Source of the DNA: Thraustochytrium sp. TN22
Lineage: Eukaryota; Sar; Bigyra; Thraustochytrida; Thraustochytriidae
Direction of reading: 5' to 3'
DNA length: 64,000 nt
Assembly: GCA_013306675.1 (NCBI GenBank)
Contig: JABLUY010000007.1
Location: forward strand, 277,129-341,128
Shown here: one piece after another, positions 9,777 through 21,292 of the stretch
How positions within the stretch are numbered: position 1 is the first letter of the stretch
How the letters are laid out: each line of letters opens with the position of its first letter
Translations under genes and position numbers: made by a program
Notes under the pieces: model-generated
Databases searched by the model: none
Told to the model about the DNA's origin: nothing
The model's input: only the letters and a program-made list of their open reading frames with translations

Positions 9777-12540
9777 CGCCGCGGCGCCGCGCACGGCCCG
9801 GCAGTGTTGATTGAAACAGGTGCACACTCTCGTGGCGCGCGTACCCTCGCTAGATGGGTGTCCGGCGGTGTCCGCCTTGTCCCACAGAGGCTCCGACGCT
9901 GTGGTATCACGCTCGAGCCACACACACTGCCTGAGGCTTCCAGCACCACCGCATCACCAGGCGCGTCCGAGTTTCTGGCAGGCTGCGTTCGTCCGCCGGC
10001 TGAAGCGGCGGAGGGCCTGCTGAGCAGCAGCTGCGCCGACAACGCAGCGTGACGCAGCGTACGGGCTCGATACGGCTGAGAGCGAGCAACTAAGCAACTA
10101 AGCTAGCAAGCCGAGCCTGGGCCTGTTGATCCGCCCCTCGCACGGGCCCGGCTCGCACCGCGTACGGGCCTGCGGCTTCCGAGATTGAATTCTCCGCGTG
10201 AAAAGGGCCGCGGTTCCGCAGCGCGGAGGACTCTTGACTTCTTGGCACGCTGAGCCAGACAAGAAAAGGTAGTTGCCTGCCAGCTTGTTATTCTATGACA
10301 TCGCCGTGACGGAGTGCCAGTGAGCTTCGGTCACGCCAGTCGTTTGGAGTGGCGCCGAGCGCGCCTGCCAAGAGCGCCTGCCAGCCAAGAGCGCCTGCCA
10401 AGAGCGACTGCCTAGCTGGAAGCAGGTGTCCTGCCTGTATTTCGTTTGCATCGCCGCCTTGCGCCGAGCCAGGGTTAGCCTGGCCACACTGGCACACTGC
10501 AACCGCCTAGCCGCGGCAGACAGGTCGGCGACGGTGCGTTTTGGTGTCGGCAAGGTGGCACTGGCAGTGTGGCACGGCAGGGTCAGCGCGGCGTGGCTGG
10601 CACCTGCGCAACCTACTAGGCCTACCTGCTCGCCGTGCTCGGAAATGACAGCCGTCAAACCCGAGGCCGCCTCTCGCACGGGCTACTACCGCTGCTGGGC
10701 CCGTGCGCCTCGCGAGAGCAGGTGTGTGGACTTGGACTCGGACGCGCAAGCTCGCTCGTCACCGTCACGGCCTGCCTTCGAGCTCGGGACTGCGCTGTGC
10801 GTGCTCACGCGACGCGGTGGCTTGTGGAGCGGATTTCCGATGCTGATACGGCCGGGGACGCACCAGCTGGCAGCCTGCCCCTCGAGCTGCAGCCTCTGAC
10901 GTCGGTGTCGGCATCCGGCGGCACCCGCCACCAGCAACCAAGCAGCAGCTCCACGACGGAAGGGAAGGTGAGCAAGCCGGGGAGGTCTTGGTGCGGCGCG
11001 CGGAGCCCCCGGCGCCGGGCGGCGATGAGATCGACCGTCGAATACCGTCGAATTGATGTCCCGAGAGCCTGCCCGCCAGCCAGCAGTCTAGCTAGCGCTA
11101 GCTAGATAGGCAGGCGCTCGCTTCCGCACCCTTGAAAGAGTCTCATGAGAGCTCAAGAACGAGACTGCAGCGGAGCGTGGCCACGCCCTGCGCGGGCGGC
11201 CGCGAGAATCAAGAGCGGGGCAGCGATCAGGATCATGTGCACATCGACGGCGCGTGCTACCGGCATCGTGCCTCGTCGCGCGCAGTGCGCCGCGTTGCGC
11301 GCGCTGTGATGCGCTGCGATGTAGTTAGCCGCAGCTGCGTGCCAGCCCGCGGCCGGATCACGTGAGCTTGCGAGACTCGTGGCCAGTGACAGCTCGAGCT
11401 TCGCTCGCCGCGCGCAACGAGTCACGGCTCCGGTCTCAAGGCTCGCTTGGCGGGCCAGGCTAGGCCATGCCATGCCATGCCATGCCATGCCAGGCCTGGC
11501 CAGGCAGGCGGGCGCTTGCGTGGCGTGCCGGGCGGCGGGCAGTTGACTCGCTCCAGATATCGATCGATCGATCAGTCGATGGCACGCTGTAGCGCGCCAA
11601 CGCCGGACGCGGTCGCCAAGGCGTTGCCAAGCTTCTAGCTAGCTGGCTAGCTTGTGGCTCGTGGCTACTAGCTCGCTTGCGAGAACTGGGAAGGGCAGGG
11701 AGGGGCGCGGCTTGCGAATTCTAGCGCTCCGCGGCCTGCGGGAGCGCCTCGTTGTCCACCGGCGCCCGCACTGTCGCCATGTCGGCGAGCCTCCAACTAG
11801 GAGCCGCGCCGCGCCGCGCTCCTTCCCAAGCTGCACGAGGCGCGGCGAGCGCCAGCCGTCTTGTTGCCTGGCAGGCCAGCGCGCGAATCCGGGCGAGCTC
11901 GCCTCGGCGCTGACCTGCCTGCCTGCCTGCCTGCCCGGCCTGGTGCCGTGCCAGTGGCGGCTGCCCGCCGGCGGGCCACTGCACTGCAGACGTGGCTGCG
12001 TGGCAGTCGACTGCGACTCGGACGCGGACCACGGCCCGGCGGGCGGCGTCGCAAGCCTGCCTGGCCGCCATTCGCTCCTGATTCGCGAGCGGACAGCGCC
12101 CCTGGCAGGCCTCGACTCGATCGCCTCGCGGCGCCCCGCCACGCCTCGCCCCGCCCCGCCTCGCCTCGCCTCGCAGCTGAGCGCGCATCGCACATGGTCG
12201 CAGGCAGACGCGGGCAGGCCCCGGCGGCAAGACGACAGAAGCTGGCTGCGGAGCTCTTGGGAGTGCCGGGCCGCCTGCAAGCTCCAGTTACCAAGCCCGG
12301 CCGTGGCGCAGGACAGAAGCGCAATAACAAACAACCCGGACCGAAGCAGACGCTCCGAGTCGCTCGCTCGCTCGCTTGCGCCGCGCCGGCAGACCGCAAT
12401 CGCCGCTGCGCGAGCGGAGTCAATCTCGGGTGCGCTCTCGCAGCGCAGCGCGCTCGCAGCGCAGCGCTGTGGCGGCGCGGCCACGAGCACGGCTACGAGC
12501 ACAAGTGCGGCCGGCACGCCTCGCGCAGCGCCTCGGCCCG

Positions 12541-12660
12541 CCCCGCCTCGCCTCGCCTCGCCTCGCCTCGATCGCCTCGCCTCGATCGCCTCGCCTCGCC
12601 TCGCCTCGCGCCGCCTCGATCGCCTCGCCCGCCTCGCCCGCCTCGATCGCCTGGACCGCC
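12541..12660. repeat. CCTCG pentanucleotide tract with CGATCG interruptions
   Basis: About 120 bp of CCTCG/CCTCGATCG units. It keeps frames open on both strands, which explains the long repetitive spurious translations here. Confidence 0.85.
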
Positions 12661-14312
12661 TCGCCCAGCAGCTACTACCTGCGGAAGTCGCGCGATCCCA
12701 GAGCGACTCTAGATTGGCGCACTTTTCCGCGCGTCCTCGGCCCCTTCGAGCCAGGCGGCCAGGAGGCATCGCGCCACCGCCCCGCCCCGCCCCGCCCGCC
12801 GCGCCAGCGCAGCGCAGCCGCAGCAGCGGCAGACCCGGAGCGGCAGCGCGGCCTGCAGCGCGGCGCGGCGCGGCGCGGCTCGGCCCGGCCCAGCGCGCAG
12901 CGGCGGAGCGTGCGCGCCGGCCGGCCGCCGGAGAGGGCAGCGCACGGGTCAGAGGGTCCGTGCGGCCGCGCGCGATATTGCGCGGAGCGGCCTGGCAGGC
13001 AGGCAGGAGGCAGGCAGGCAGGCAGGAGCAGGAGCTGCGGTGGACCAGCGCCGCGCCGCGCGGAGCTGGGCCCGGCGGAGGGCGGCAGCCAGCCCGCGAG
13101 CGCACCAGCGTACGAGCTGCGAGCCGAGCCTCGCCGAGCCTCGGCCAGCCTCGGCCAGGCCGGAGCTGCGGTCCGGGCGCGGTCCGCGGGTCCGGCGGCG
13201 CTCCGATTGATCGTCCATCGATCAATTCATCGACCGGGATCAGGACTGCTTTGCTTTGTTTGTTTCCCTTTCTTCGCATCGCACTCTGCCGGAGTGGCGA
13301 GACGCTCGTGGAAGAACCTCGAGGAGCACCCGCACACCACGGAGGAGGCGGAGGCGCAGGAGCTGGAGCTGGGGCTGGAGCTGGAGCAGGAGACCGGCAA
13401 GCAGAGCAGAGCGAGACAGGGCGAAAGAAAAGTTGCCTCGAGAGCGGCGACAAAAGACCGAGGCACGGACGACGGCGAGGAGTGGAAGAGGCAGGCTCGC
13501 GTTGGCCGCGACGCGAGGTGGGCGCCCGGCCCCGAAGAGCTGGGTGCGTGAGCACGACTAGCACGAGCCCGAGCGAACGGGCGGGCGGCCGGGCGGCCGG
13601 GCGGCCGGGCGGGGTCGCAGCAGCAGAGCAAGAGAGCAAGAGCGCGGGAGCAGCGCGAGAGCTGCAATCATCCGCGCGTGGCCAGGCACGCGCCGCGAAG
13701 TCGGGACGGCACGAGCGCCAGCTCAGGCATCGCATCGCGCGAGGCGACCGCTCGTGTGCCCGTCCTGCCTGCCTGCCTGCCTGTGCCTTGCCTTGCCTGC
13801 CTCCCGGGTATCGCGAGGGCCGCGCGGGACAATCGCGGGCAGATAGACGGCCCGAGCTGAGGCGCTCACGCGCTCAGAGGCTTCCTCGCCAGCCCAGCCG
13901 GGCACCGTCGCGACCGGAGGCCGTGAGTCAAGACTCAAGGGGCGGTCAAGAAAGGAGGCAGGCGAGCCGCAAGCCCTCCTACGCCGCATCGCGTCTTCCT
14001 CCCGGTCGACCGGGAGATCTCGTGCATCGAACGTTTTCGTCGTCGCCACGACCCGATCCCACCGTGAACGCGAAGCCTTGCAACGCCTCGCACTGCACCC
14101 AGCGCCAAAGTACCCACCCATTGCGCCAAGCGTCGCGGGCATTTGCGCTTGTTATTGCGTGCCAGGCTGCGCGCGCAAGCTAAGCTCAGCGCAGCGTAGC
14201 GCAGCGCCACTCCTCCGCCTGCCGAGACCAGAGTCTCTGCGACGCATCGGCCGGACAGTCCTGCAGCCAACAGGCCCCGACGGGGCCAAGCGAAATTCCG
14301 CCCTCAAGCAGC

Positions 14313-16049
14313 TTGATGATGGTGAAGGAGGAGGAGCCCCGCTTGCACCGGGCAACACCATCGCCGCAAGAACAGCTCGCCTCCGTGCTCGCTGCGGCCA
14401 ACGCCAGCGTCAGTGCGTCCAAACGGCAGCAGCAGCAGCAGCAGACCGCGCCGCCCGCCCCAGTTGTGACTCTCAGGGCCGACATCAAGTCACACCTGGC
14501 GCCGGAGCCCTCGGCCGCGTCATCATCATCGTCATCATCATCATCATCGTCACCGGCCAAGAAGGATGAGTCGGCCGTGGCGGGTGGCAAGGAGGCCAAG
14601 GTCAGCGACAGTGCGGCCAAGCAGCTTCGCGCAAGCTCCAGCTCGGCCATGTCCACGTCCTCCACATCGTCCACGGCGTCTGGCCGCCAGGGCCGCCAGA
14701 CCGGCGCGAAGCGCGCGAGGCCTAGCTCGTGCACTAGCAAGTACCGTGGCGTGAGCTGGTTCAAGGCCAACAACGTATGGAAGGCGCAAATCACCGTGAG
14801 CGGCAAGTACGAGTACTTGGGCTACTTTGAAAAGGAGACCGACGCCGCATGGGCTTACGACATTCGCGCTCTCCAGGTGCACGGCACTTACGCGCAGCTC
14901 AATTTCCCGGACCAGGTCGAGAAGCTGCGCGAGGACAGCCGCAACGACTGGATCTCCCGTCATAAGGCCAGCCAGGTGCTCAAGCGCGCGCGTCGCCGCA
15001 TCAACGCCAAGGCCCAGTCATCCGCGGAGAATAGCCCAACCGGCAGTCCGCGTGGCGCCGCGCGTGCCGCTGCCTCCGGCCCGGTCGCCTCAGGTTTGCT
15101 GCTCCCTTCAGCGTCCACGTCGTCCTCCTCGTCAGCGTCCGGTCCCGGCGGTCCATCTCCTCTCGTCACGACCGCGCCTGGACTCGGCTCCATCCATCCT
15201 GGCAGCAGCAGTAGCAGCAGTAGCAGCAGTAGCAGCTACGATGGCGCTGGCGTCTTGGGTGCCGGCGCAAACCCTTTCGCGTCATTGAGTTTCCTGGGCA
15301 GTCTCGGGGGCCTGGGGATGTCGCCCAGCTCGCCGGCGCAGCAGCCATCGCCGTCGCTGCTGCAAATCTCGCCCGCAGCTGGCCTGCATATGCAGCCCAG
15401 GCTCGGCGCCGCTCCGCCGGCCCTCGACCTGCACAGCCTGCTTGGCGTCAGTCGCGTCTCACACACTAGCTCCCCCGCGAGCGGCGAGGCTCTTTCGCAG
15501 CAGCACGAGTTGCCCGGAGAGTCGCACAAGGCCCAAGCCGCGCTCCTCGCCTCGCATCTGCTGGAGATGCGCCGCCGCATGGCCCTGCAACGCATCCGCT
15601 ATCTGCAGCTCGACGCCGAGACCGTCGCTCGTTTCGTCCCGGTCGACCCGTCGCTTGTCGCTCGCTTCCTCGACCTGCGCGTGCAGCTTACGCCTTCGCA
15701 GGAGACCGACTTCCTCGACCGCATTCTCAGCGACTCGCTCGACAAAGTTCAGGCTGCCTCGCGTGGAATCCTGCTCGACCGCGTGCGCGCCATGGCGGCT
15801 ACCCTCGTCGCCCAGCTCCAACTCGACCCGCAGACCGTCGTGCGCGGCGCCAACATCAACCTGCAGCAGTTTCTCCGCCTCATGCCTGAATCAAGCTCTC
15901 TCGCGCCAGGTGCACTCGCTGCGGAAAGCGACCTCCTGGCTGCTCTCCAGCAGCTTGTCGTCTATCTGGTATCCATGCTGCAGGGCAATCAGCTCGGCAA
16001 GATCGCCGAGCTGCTCGTCCTCGCTGCTTCCCAGGCTGGCCTTCTTTGA
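14313..16049 (+). CDS. AP2/ERF-domain transcription factor
   Basis: This 578-residue protein has one AP2 DNA-binding domain at residues 142-199. It runs from SKYRGVSWFKANN through WKAQITV, YLGYFEKETDAAWAYD to a final LNFP, so all the usual landmarks (YRGV, LGxF, AAxAYD, LNFP) are present. Flanks are low-complexity: poly-Gln and poly-Ser before the domain, Ser/Ala/Gly-rich after it. A basic patch (KRARRRINAK) follows the domain. The C-terminal 180 residues, from about LLEMRRRMALQRIR, form a Leu-rich, probably helical region I do not recognise. It should act in the nucleus. The start is the first of three clustered Met codons. The gene sits alone, with more than 6 kb free of genes on each side. 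The stop is a TGA in the context CTT TGA T, followed by an open +1 frame (see findings). Confidence 0.88.
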   Translation: MMMVKEEEPRLHRATPSPQEQLASVLAAANASVSASKRQQQQQQTAPPAPVVTLRADIKSHLAPEPSAASSSSSSSSSSSPAKKDESAVAGGKEAKVSDSAAKQLRASSSSAMSTSSTSSTASGRQGRQTGAKRARPSSCTSKYRGVSWFKANNVWKAQITVSGKYEYLGYFEKETDAAWAYDIRALQVHGTYAQLNFPDQVEKLREDSRNDWISRHKASQVLKRARRRINAKAQSSAENSPTGSPRGAARAAASGPVASGLLLPSASTSSSSSASGPGGPSPLVTTAPGLGSIHPGSSSSSSSSSSSYDGAGVLGAGANPFASLSFLGSLGGLGMSPSSPAQQPSPSLLQISPAAGLHMQPRLGAAPPALDLHSLLGVSRVSHTSSPASGEALSQQHELPGESHKAQAALLASHLLEMRRRMALQRIRYLQLDAETVARFVPVDPSLVARFLDLRVQLTPSQETDFLDRILSDSLDKVQAASRGILLDRVRAMAATLVAQLQLDPQTVVRGANINLQQFLRLMPESSSLAPGALAAESDLLAALQQLVVYLVSMLQGNQLGKIAELLVLAASQAGLL

Positions 16050-16070
16050 TGTCGCCGAGCTGGAGCAGCC

Positions 16071-16171
<101 letters not shown>

Positions 16172-18032
16172 AAAGAAAGCGACGGCGCGATGAAGGCCTG
16201 ACCGTGACGACGAAGGAGGCCTGATGGCGGACTACAAAGGCGAGAACCGACGTCGATGGAGAGACCCTCTTCTACCAAGCAAACCCGCGATCTCTCTATC
16301 CCTTTTTGCTGCGTCATCAAGTTTTGGCGCTCTCCACCCCCTTTTGCTTCTCCTCGACCTGCTAGCGCGAGGGAGCAAGCGCGCCTTGCTGGGCCGTCAC
16401 GGCACCGCCAGTAAGGCTTCACTGACAGTCAGTAGAATGCTAGCCACTATACTAACACAAGACGTAGGATGGAAGACAGTATTTGTTCGAACTCTCTGAC
16501 GTGAGACCCTTCAACAAAGGAGTAAGTCTCCGCGAAGCGAATTTCCTTCTGCAGGCTGCAGCGAAGTCTTCGCGCTCCTCGCCATACTCGCAAGCAAGGC
16601 TTCTTCCTAAGGCGAAGCCCCAACGCTTGCGCTGTTTTGGCGATTAGCTAGAGTATGCATGCTCGCATGCTCGGCGTGCTCGTGCTCGCAGTGCTTGTTG
16701 CTCAGGTACTGGCGAACAGTGCAAACAACCCAAGCCTCCAAGCAAGCACACAGGACGTGACCATGCGTGACCCGGCGCTGCCCCTACTTGAAGGCAGCGT
16801 CTGCTAGTCTGGGGAATGACAAGAGCACGCAAGCAGGCGACACGAGTGTCGTGCGGCGTTCGCCAGCCGCTGGCCACGCAATTTTACCGCGAAGCTGGTC
16901 CGAGCGGAGCCTGGAATGAAGCTCCGCTCCAGGTGCTTTGGCCAACGCGCGGCGGAGAATAAGCCATCCGCCAACTTGCTTGCGCCACACCAGCCACTAG
17001 CCCCTGCGCTCTCGTGCTCGACGAACGCGAGCTTCCCTCGTGCAGTGCGCCGCCGCCAGCTCGACGCGCCGCCGGGGCGCTCTCTGGCCCTCTGGGCGCC
17101 TCTGGCCCGTACTAAATCTCGTGCCACTCGCACTTCGGGCGCGTACGTTGGTCGCGCTGCGGCCGTGACGTTCGGACAAACTTCCGTGGGGCCCGAGTCA
17201 AGTGACAGTGCCAGTGCGCGTAGCGACGGCGGCGCTGCCGGCTCAGGTGGCGATCGAGCTGGCGGGCCATTCCCCGTGCTGCATGGAGCATCACGCGCGC
17301 GCAGACGATGTCACGCTAGCGTTTGTCGCTCCGGGCCGGAGGTCCCGTCCCGGATCCAGCGTCGAGGCGAATCCGGGATCGATGGATCATCGTCGTACGG
17401 GTAAGCGAGACGGCGCGCCGAGGACCCCTGTAGAAGTGTCCTAGGCTACTTAACGTTACTGCTAGCTAGCTATCTCTACTGACAGCTGCAGACTGAACAG
17501 TGCCACTGGCAGAGAGACGCAGCGAAAGTGAGGGGGCGGCGACCTGGGGGGGGCGACCACCCGGACCGTGTCGAGCCCGCGGACCAGGGTCTGTGTTCTT
17601 GCCGAGTGCCACCACCAGCGGCAGTGCTTCACGCCGCGTCCGTGCAGCCAGGCGAACCTTGGCCGCCAAGCGAGAGCAGCGACCCGCGCGGCGCGTGCTC
17701 GCGCTGCCTCGCGCGTGGCCGCGCGTGCTCGTTGCCTTGCTGATCAGCAGCAGGAACACTGAACGCAAAGGACAGATTGAGAAGTACTGGTGGCTGCGGC
17801 AAGGGTCCTCGCCAGATCCTCCAAACTGGAGGAACAAGGATTCCGGGCCTCAGCCAGATCACGCGGGCACTCGGCACTGTGACGTGGCACCGATGAGCGC
17901 GTCGCGTCGCATGATCGTTCACGTGCGGGAAAATGTCGTCACCTTTTCAGCACGACAGGCTGCTGCAACGGGTACTTTCAAGGCAATTCACAGCCGTCCC
18001 GGCAGTGTGGCACTGTTCACGGTAGACAGACG

Positions 18033-18411
18033 AGCTGGTCCTCGACGCACGACGTGCAGACATCTGCGGCCAGGAGAGCGACGTGCGTCAGCTTTTCAGA
18101 CGAGGACCAACCGAAGCGTTCACGCGTGCGCAATCTCAACAGAGGCGCCTCCCTCTTCGAGACGTGTCTTGTCCCAGGCTGCTGCTGCTGCTTTTGCTGC
18201 GAGCGATTACCGCAATCGACTCCTATCGCAGCTGGTCCTCGACGCACCGACGTGCAGACCTTTGCGGTTAGGAGAGCGACGTGTCAGCTTTTCAGACCAG
18301 GACCAACCGAAGCGATCACCTGCCTGTTTTCGCGTGCGCAATCTCGACAGATCAGGACGTGTCTTGTCCCAGGCCGCTGCTGCTGCTTTTGCTGCGAGCG
18401 ATTACCGCAAT
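18033..18411. repeat. Tandem duplication of a 183-bp unit
   Basis: Copy 1 spans 18033-18216 and copy 2 spans 18230-18411, an offset of about 197 bp. Both start with AGCTGGTCCTCGACGCA and end with GCGAGCGATTACCGCAAT. They share long near-identical blocks, including CAGCTTTTCAGAC and a GACGTGTCTTGTCCCAGG block, with scattered substitutions and small indels. No frame is preserved convincingly between copies. Confidence 0.85.
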
Positions 18412-20832
18412 ATTGCATAGTCAAGGTCCCGGCCGCTGCAGGTCGGCAGTTGTGGAAGGAATCAAAAGCTTCGCAACTTTTGCGGAGCGGCTGCTTGCGG
18501 CGCGCGCCCAACTTGTCGCAGGGTCCTCGAGTGCGCAGGGAAAGGTCCCCGGCCGCGGCGCCGCCTGACAAAGGCGTGCGACGCTCCTCGGCGCTGTCGC
18601 CGCGGATATCGATGTCACGTATACCTCTGCGTAGTGCTGGCTGGTCGGGGCTGCCTGCAGTGTGGCCTCGCTTGCCAAACTTCGGGCCCACCAGGCCACT
18701 GGGAGGACCAGGCACTGGGCACGAGACGGAGTCCCCGCTCGCAGCAATAGGCGGCACGACATCAACGCCACCAGGTGGTGCTGGCGACGGCCTCTCGCCC
18801 AACACGTGCATACATTTGCGCTCCAGGCAACGGCGGCTCCGCGCTACCGCCGTTTTCGCCGGCTCCGAAATTGCCATGCAGCCAGCCGGCCGGCCCGACT
18901 CTGACCGCCGCGCCGCGCCTGGCCATGGTGCTGGGTGCGTGGCGCCTTCTTCCACACCTAGCTCAAGCTAGAGCTTGCTGCGAGCGGGCCGCCGGCCGGG
19001 GCGGCTCATGAGGCTGCCATCGCCAGGTTGGTTGGACGGCGCGCCGTGCGTGCGGCCCAAAGCTCCCCAGTGTCATGCTCATTGGTTACCGTGCTGCGAT
19101 TTCAATCCGCGCGCACACGTACCCCCTCCGAGTCGGCTCCGAGTCGGGCGGCCCGCCTGACCGGCTCGGCCCACAACCGTGACCATACCCCCCGGATCTT
19201 GCTCTTCCGGGCGGCGCGGCACCGTGGCGGAGCCTTCAATCTACCTCCCACCAAGGCCACAGCCAGACCGATCTGCGGGGAGGCCGGGTCTGTGGTGGGC
19301 GCTGGCTCGCAAAGATATGCGCAAGTCGCCGCTCAGTCGTGCGCGGGAAACGACGCGGTCGCTCGCAGGCGGCCGGGCCGAGCCAGCGCGGGGCGGCCGC
19401 GGCGATGAACAAGAGTACGCCTGCGGCAGCCCATGGTGACGGCGTGGGGTTGGCCGCAAACGGCCGCGGCGCAGCGCGGTGGCGATGGCAGCGAGTGGGC
19501 CTGAAAGGTGTTGACAGGGAGGATTGGTAGGTGGGGGGGGGGTCCCCTTCGGGGGGGACCCACTAACACGCAGAGGCAACCCGGTTGTCCCAGGGCCCAG
19601 CGCGAGTGTGCCAAAGCCAAGGTCAAGCAAAGTCAGATTCCTGGATAGCGTGGCAGAGTTCATCCGGAAACTAACAGCCAGAGCGATGCGCAGCGATGCG
19701 CAGCGATGCGAAGCAGGTGGCACGAAACGACGCGTTGCAAGAGGCGAGGCCAGGCGGCACGGCACGTGCGTGCGTCGTCGGCCGGGCGCTGCGATTGTCG
19801 TCCGTCGTGGTCGCTGCAACCACTGGCTTTGGCCCAGAGCCCGCCACGGAGCGGCTCCGCTTGGTTGGTTGCTGGGTACGCGCGGCAGGCTCAAGCCAGG
19901 TGTCCAGGCACCCAGGGCCGAGCTTGCTCTAGCTAGAGACGCGACGTGTCAGAATTGTGGAAGGCACCCTGCGGGCGCCTGCGCCTGCGGCGGCTTGCGC
20001 TTGTTCGTTTGCTCACTTGGCTTGCCTGGCGAGTATCCCTTGTAAGTTGTTAGTGGCGGGCGTTTCTGGAGGAGGGCTGCAAGGCCACACCGCTCACCGT
20101 CGCGCGCGCTGGTAACGAATCCTCCAATGGCTAACAATTCTTGCAGGTGTGCAGCTTTTACGGCTCGCACGCTGCTGCGCTTGGCCGGGGCCGCCCCCGC
20201 CTCTGCCGCCGATTCCTCGACGTTGCGAGCCGTCCTAAGAGAAGCAGACAAGTTCCCTGCCACCGGTGCGCCACGGCCCTGCCAGCAGCCCATCGGTGGC
20301 CCGTGTTGGCGCCGGCTGCGGCCCACGTGACGAAGTCGGCAAGCGGAGCCTCTCTCTCTTTTGTCCCTTGTGCGTCGTGGCCGGCACGTCGTGGCAATCC
20401 AGCCCGTCGCTGCGCTCTCTGCCATCTTGCTGCGGCGCCCCCGGGCGTGCGCCTTGGGCCGTCCAGGTGCGGCCGTCCAGCGCGCCCGCCGCACCGCGCT
20501 CGGGCGCTCGCCGCCTGCCGCCGGCGCTCGCGGGCGGCCCTGCGCCACTGCGAGTCGCTGTTCGCTTCGCGTCTCGCCGTGGCGCCGAGCGCGGCCTTTT
20601 CACGTGCCGGGCCAGGCTGCAAGCGCTGCGCCACGGCCTCGCTTGCGTCTGCGGGGGGGAGCGAGCGCGAGTGCGAGCGCGTGCACGCATGGACTGCTTT
20701 TCATTATAATTTCCTGGTAGTGGGCCCACAGCGTCGTCGCTGCTGGCGGCAGGCGGCTGGACGGCAACTTGAAGACGGCAAGAAGAAGGGCGGCTGGGGA
20801 CACCGGTTGGCTGCAGCAGGGCCCCCTGCCCG

Positions 20833-20873
20833 GCTTGGCTCGGCTCGGCTCGGCTCGGCTCGGCTCGGCTCGG
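20833..20873. repeat. GGCTC pentanucleotide run
   Basis: Seven to eight consecutive GGCTC units. Confidence 0.85.
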
Positions 20874-21211
20874 CAGGGCTGAGACACTCCGACTCCGAGG
20901 CGGCCCGGAGGCAGCGATCATTGGCGAGGGCCGCAGGCTGCGAGCGCAGCTTGGGCGCAAGCCGCACGCGCTGCTGCAGCCGTGCAGTGCAAACAGTGAT
21001 TGCGGGAGACGCCACGGTTTTCCGGGGCTTGTCGTGCAGGCAAGGCAAATCAACACTAGCGATCCGCCGGCCGGAAGCACTCAAGTAGCACGCGCGGCGG
21101 CGCTTATCGCAACGCGGCTGGATCTGGGCTGGGGAAGCAGCGGCACCGTGACGGCCCCTCCACGCCAACCCAGGCTCGCGACGCAGGACCGCTCGCGACG
21201 CAACGGGGTGC

Positions 21212-21292
21212 GACGCGGCGCAACGCGACGCAGCGCGGCGCGGCGCGGCGCGACGCGACGCGACGCGACGCGACTCGACGCGACTCGACGCG
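21212..21292. repeat. GACGC/GGCGC pentanucleotide run
   Basis: About 80 bp of alternating GACGC, GGCGC and GACTC units; the sequence drifts between variants of a single pentamer. Confidence 0.8.

Larger units (their letters stand above)
8018..14312. other. 6.3-kb region without a supportable gene
   Basis: This is the region between leucyl-tRNA synthetase and the AP2 gene. Many frames are open on both strands because of high GC, but their translations are Arg/Ala/Pro/Ser-rich with no domain, and opposite frames overlap fully. It contains a 30-bp minisatellite (8113-8310), GGCA runs (9727-9776, 12990-13030), a long CCTCG-type pentanucleotide tract (12541-12660), a GGGCGGCC octanucleotide run (13578-13611) and TAGC-rich patches (11085-11110, 11630-11655). 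It may include the long upstream regulatory region of the AP2 gene. No tRNA or rRNA was recognised. Confidence 0.5.

Noticed and set aside
11652-14183. An 843-codon plus-strand open frame and a 698-codon minus-strand frame (11639-13735) over the same DNA
   Set aside because: Both are Arg/Ala/Pro/Ser repeats driven by CCTCG and similar tracts, overlap on opposite strands, and show no domain. High GC alone removes stop codons.
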